DNA of 16,052 nucleotides from Colicola sp016286205 (GTDB lineage: Bacteria; Bacteroidota; Bacteroidia; Bacteroidales; Paludibacteraceae): contig JAEESF010000021.1 in assembly GCA_016286205.1 (NCBI GenBank), forward strand, positions 1-16,052, in the 5' to 3' direction. Shown one piece after another: positions 14,578-16,052 of this stretch; the stretch's first letter is position 1, and each line of letters starts with the position of its first letter. The notes under the pieces are model-generated. The model was not told where the DNA came from. It ran no database searches and was given only the letters and a program-made list of their open reading frames with translations. Both the position numbers and the translations under genes were made by a program.

Positions 14578-14609
14578 CGCGAGATTTTTCCGGGATGAAA
14601 AATCTCGCG
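14578..14609 (+). other. Perfect 13-bp hairpin abutting tRNA-Gly (hairpin 2)
   Basis: CGCGAGATTTTTC (14578-14590) pairs exactly with GAAAAATCTCGCG (14597-14609) around CGGGAT. The last three bases of the right arm are the first three of mature tRNA-Gly, so this fold would compete with its acceptor stem or mark the 5' processing site. No T-run follows the stem, so it is not an ordinary terminator. Confidence 0.75.
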
Positions 14610-14679
14610 GAAATAGCTCAGTCGATAGAGCACTAGCCTTCCAAGCTGGGGGTCGCGGGTTTGAGTCCCGTTTTCCGCT
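14607..14679 (+). tRNA. tRNA-Gly (anticodon TCC)
   Basis: A 73-base cloverleaf: acceptor GCGGAAA / TTTCCGC, D stem GCTC/GAGC, anticodon stem CTAGC/GCTGG (one T-G) with loop CTTCCAA reading GGA/GGG, T arm GCGGG TTTGAGT CCCGT (terminal G-T), discriminator T. CCA is not encoded. The 5' end overlaps an upstream hairpin by three bases. Confidence 0.95.
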
Positions 14680-14685
14680 CTTGTT

Positions 14686-14757
<72 letters not shown>

Positions 14758-14761
14758 CTCG

Positions 14762-14824
14762 CACATTCGGCACTCTAAGATCAAAATCCATGATTGCCTT
14801 TTGATTTTAGGGTGGTGCAATGTG
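14762..14824 (+). promoter_or_regulatory. Large leader hairpin between last tRNA and tuf
   Basis: CACATT (14762-14767) / AATGTG (14819-14824) enclose an internal loop and a 16-pair stem, 14771-14786 with 14799-14814, containing two G-T pairs, closed by a 12-base loop. No T-run follows (GAAATAAG), so it is not a simple terminator. It could be a processing site that separates tuf mRNA from the tRNAs or a regulatory element for tuf. Confidence 0.65.
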
Positions 14825-14840
14825 GAAATAAGTAAATAGC

Positions 14841-14874
14841 AAACAATTTATAATTGTTTATTAACGTTAATAAA
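14841..14874. repeat. Two overlapping AT-rich palindromes before tuf
   Basis: AAACAATT TAT AATTGTTT (14841-14859) is a perfect inverted repeat, and TTTATTAACGTTAATAAA (14857-14874) is a perfect 18-base palindrome sharing three bases with it. They end 21 bases before the tuf ATG, in the likely 5' untranslated region. Role unknown. Confidence 0.7.
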
Positions 14875-14895
14875 AATTTTAAGTAAAGAATTACT

Positions 14896-16052
14896 ATGGC
14901 AAAAGAAAAATTTGACCGTTCGAAACCGCACGTTAACATCGGTACCATCGGTCACGTTGACCACGGAAAAACCACTCTGACAGCTGCTATTACCCAAGTA
15001 TTGGCAAAGAAAGGTCTGTCTGAAATCCGTTCGTTCGACTCTATCGACAATGCTCCTGAAGAGAAGGAGCGTGGTATTACCATTAACACCGCTCACGTTG
15101 AGTACCAAACTGCTAACCGTCACTACGCTCACGTAGACTGCCCGGGACACGCTGACTATGTAAAGAACATGGTTACTGGTGCCGCTCAGATGGATGGTGC
15201 TATCATCGTAGTTGCTGCAACTGATGGTCCTATGCCTCAGACTCGCGAGCACATCCTCTTGGCTCGCCAAGTGAACGTTCCGCGTCTTGTTGTATTTATG
15301 AACAAGTGCGATATGGTTGACGATCCTGAGATGCTCGACCTCGTTGAGATGGAAATGCGTGAGTTGTTGAGCTTCTATGAGTTCGACGGCGACAACACTC
15401 CTGTTATCCGCGGTTCTGCTCTTGGTGCACTCAATGGTGTTCCTGAGTGGGAAGAGAAGGTTATGGAGCTTATGGACGCTTGCGACACATGGATCCCACT
15501 GCCAACTCGTGACAAAGATAAACCGTTCTTGATGCCTGTTGAGGACGTATTCTCTATCACTGGTCGTGGTACAGTGGCTACCGGTCGTATCGAGACTGGT
15601 GTCATCAAAGTGGGTGACGAGGTTCAGCTCATCGGTCTTGGTGCTGAGGGCAAGAAGAGCGTCGTAACTGGCGTTGAGATGTTCCGCAAATTGTTGGACG
15701 AAGGTGAAGCAGGTGATAACGTAGGTCTCCTCCTCCGTGGTATCGACAAAGATGAGGTTAAGCGTGGTATGGTTCTTACCCACCCGGGTTGCGTTAAACC
15801 ATATAGCGAGTTCAAGGCTTCCGTTTATATCTTGAAGAAAGAGGAAGGTGGCCGTCACACTCCATTCCACAACCACTATCGTCCTCAGTTCTACATCCGT
15901 ACTATGGACGTTACCGGTGAGATCACTCTGCCGGAAGGAACTGAGATGGTAATGCCGGGCGATAACCTGGAGATCACCGTTAAGCTGATCTACCCGGTAG
16001 CTTGCTCTGAGGGTCTGCGCTTCGCTATCCGTGAGGGTGGCCGTACCGTAGG
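14896..16052 (+). CDS. tuf: Elongation factor Tu (3' end outside window)
   Basis: GTPase that delivers aminoacyl-tRNA to the ribosome. 385 complete codons are visible, and about ten more are expected from the family length (near 395). The GTP-binding domain has G1 GHVDHGKT at 19-26, the switch I region RGITI, G3 DCPG at 81-84 and G4 NKCD at 136-139. Domains 2 and 3 follow (EDVFSITGRGTVATGRIETG, RGIDKDEVKRGMVL, TPFHNHYRPQFYIRTMDVTGEI). The last visible residues FAIREGGRTVG lie just before the usual C-terminus. Codon use is highly biased, as expected for an abundant protein. It sits 138 bases after tRNA-Thr and is probably expressed from the tRNA operon promoter. Confidence 0.98.
   Translation, partial: MAKEKFDRSKPHVNIGTIGHVDHGKTTLTAAITQVLAKKGLSEIRSFDSIDNAPEEKERGITINTAHVEYQTANRHYAHVDCPGHADYVKNMVTGAAQMDGAIIVVAATDGPMPQTREHILLARQVNVPRLVVFMNKCDMVDDPEMLDLVEMEMRELLSFYEFDGDNTPVIRGSALGALNGVPEWEEKVMELMDACDTWIPLPTRDKDKPFLMPVEDVFSITGRGTVATGRIETGVIKVGDEVQLIGLGAEGKKSVVTGVEMFRKLLDEGEAGDNVGLLLRGIDKDEVKRGMVLTHPGCVKPYSEFKASVYILKKEEGGRHTPFHNHYRPQFYIRTMDVTGEITLPEGTEMVMPGDNLEITVKLIYPVACSEGLRFAIREGGRTV

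Noticed and set aside
14848..15876. Antisense open frame of 342 codons opposite tuf.
   Set aside because: Common artefact of the strong codon bias in tuf; the + strand EF-Tu is unambiguous.

Overview
The window looks like a chromosomal segment of a Bacteroidales (Bacteroidota) bacterium. The evidence is the set of gene families (BspA-type leucine-rich surface proteins, a DUF1599 protein, a fused DoxX/MauE-type membrane protein, a tandem deoxynucleoside kinase pair), the lack of clear Shine-Dalgarno sites, and three promoters that fit the Bacteroidota consensus TTTG-N20-TAnnTTTG. Genus and species cannot be told from the sequence. All genes are on the + strand.

Region 1 (1-3317) holds two tandem surface-protein genes. 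The first is only a 3' end. The second is a complete 979-residue BspA-like LRR protein with a signal peptide, four repeated modules and a C-terminal tail that may be a secretion signal. The last 371 bases of the two genes are nearly identical.

Region 2 (3335-11558) is a dense run of housekeeping genes with short gaps or overlaps: waaA (KDO transfer to lipid A), hisS, a DUF1599 protein, a DoxX/MauE-type membrane protein, tpiA, a gamma-carbonic-anhydrase-like protein, pyrH, frr, rsgA and a GAF-domain free methionine-R-sulfoxide reductase. I found no internal promoter matching the consensus, so these are probably one or a few transcripts. pyrH-frr-rsgA is a translation and nucleotide group with gaps of 4 and 2 bases.

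Region 3 (11559-12992) has its own promoter, two tandem paralogous deoxynucleoside kinases for purine/pyrimidine salvage, and a strong intrinsic terminator.

Region 4 (12993-14215) is a non-coding stretch rich in direct and inverted repeats, followed by a promoter overlapped by a perfect inverted repeat, and a XerC/XerD-type tyrosine recombinase gene.

Region 5 (14235-16052) is a stable-RNA and elongation-factor operon: promoter, tRNA-Thr(TGT), tRNA-Tyr(GTA), tRNA-Gly(TCC), tRNA-Thr(GGT), then tuf, which runs off the window about ten codons before its expected end. This order matches the E. coli thrU-tyrU-glyT-thrT-tufB operon. Two spacers carry strong hairpins that no gene explains: one before tRNA-Gly and one before tuf.

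No CRISPR array, transposase, phage gene or defence system was seen. The most unusual signals are the non-coding structures of regions 4 and 5 and the homogenised 3' ends in region 1. I see no clear evidence of a wholly new multi-gene system.
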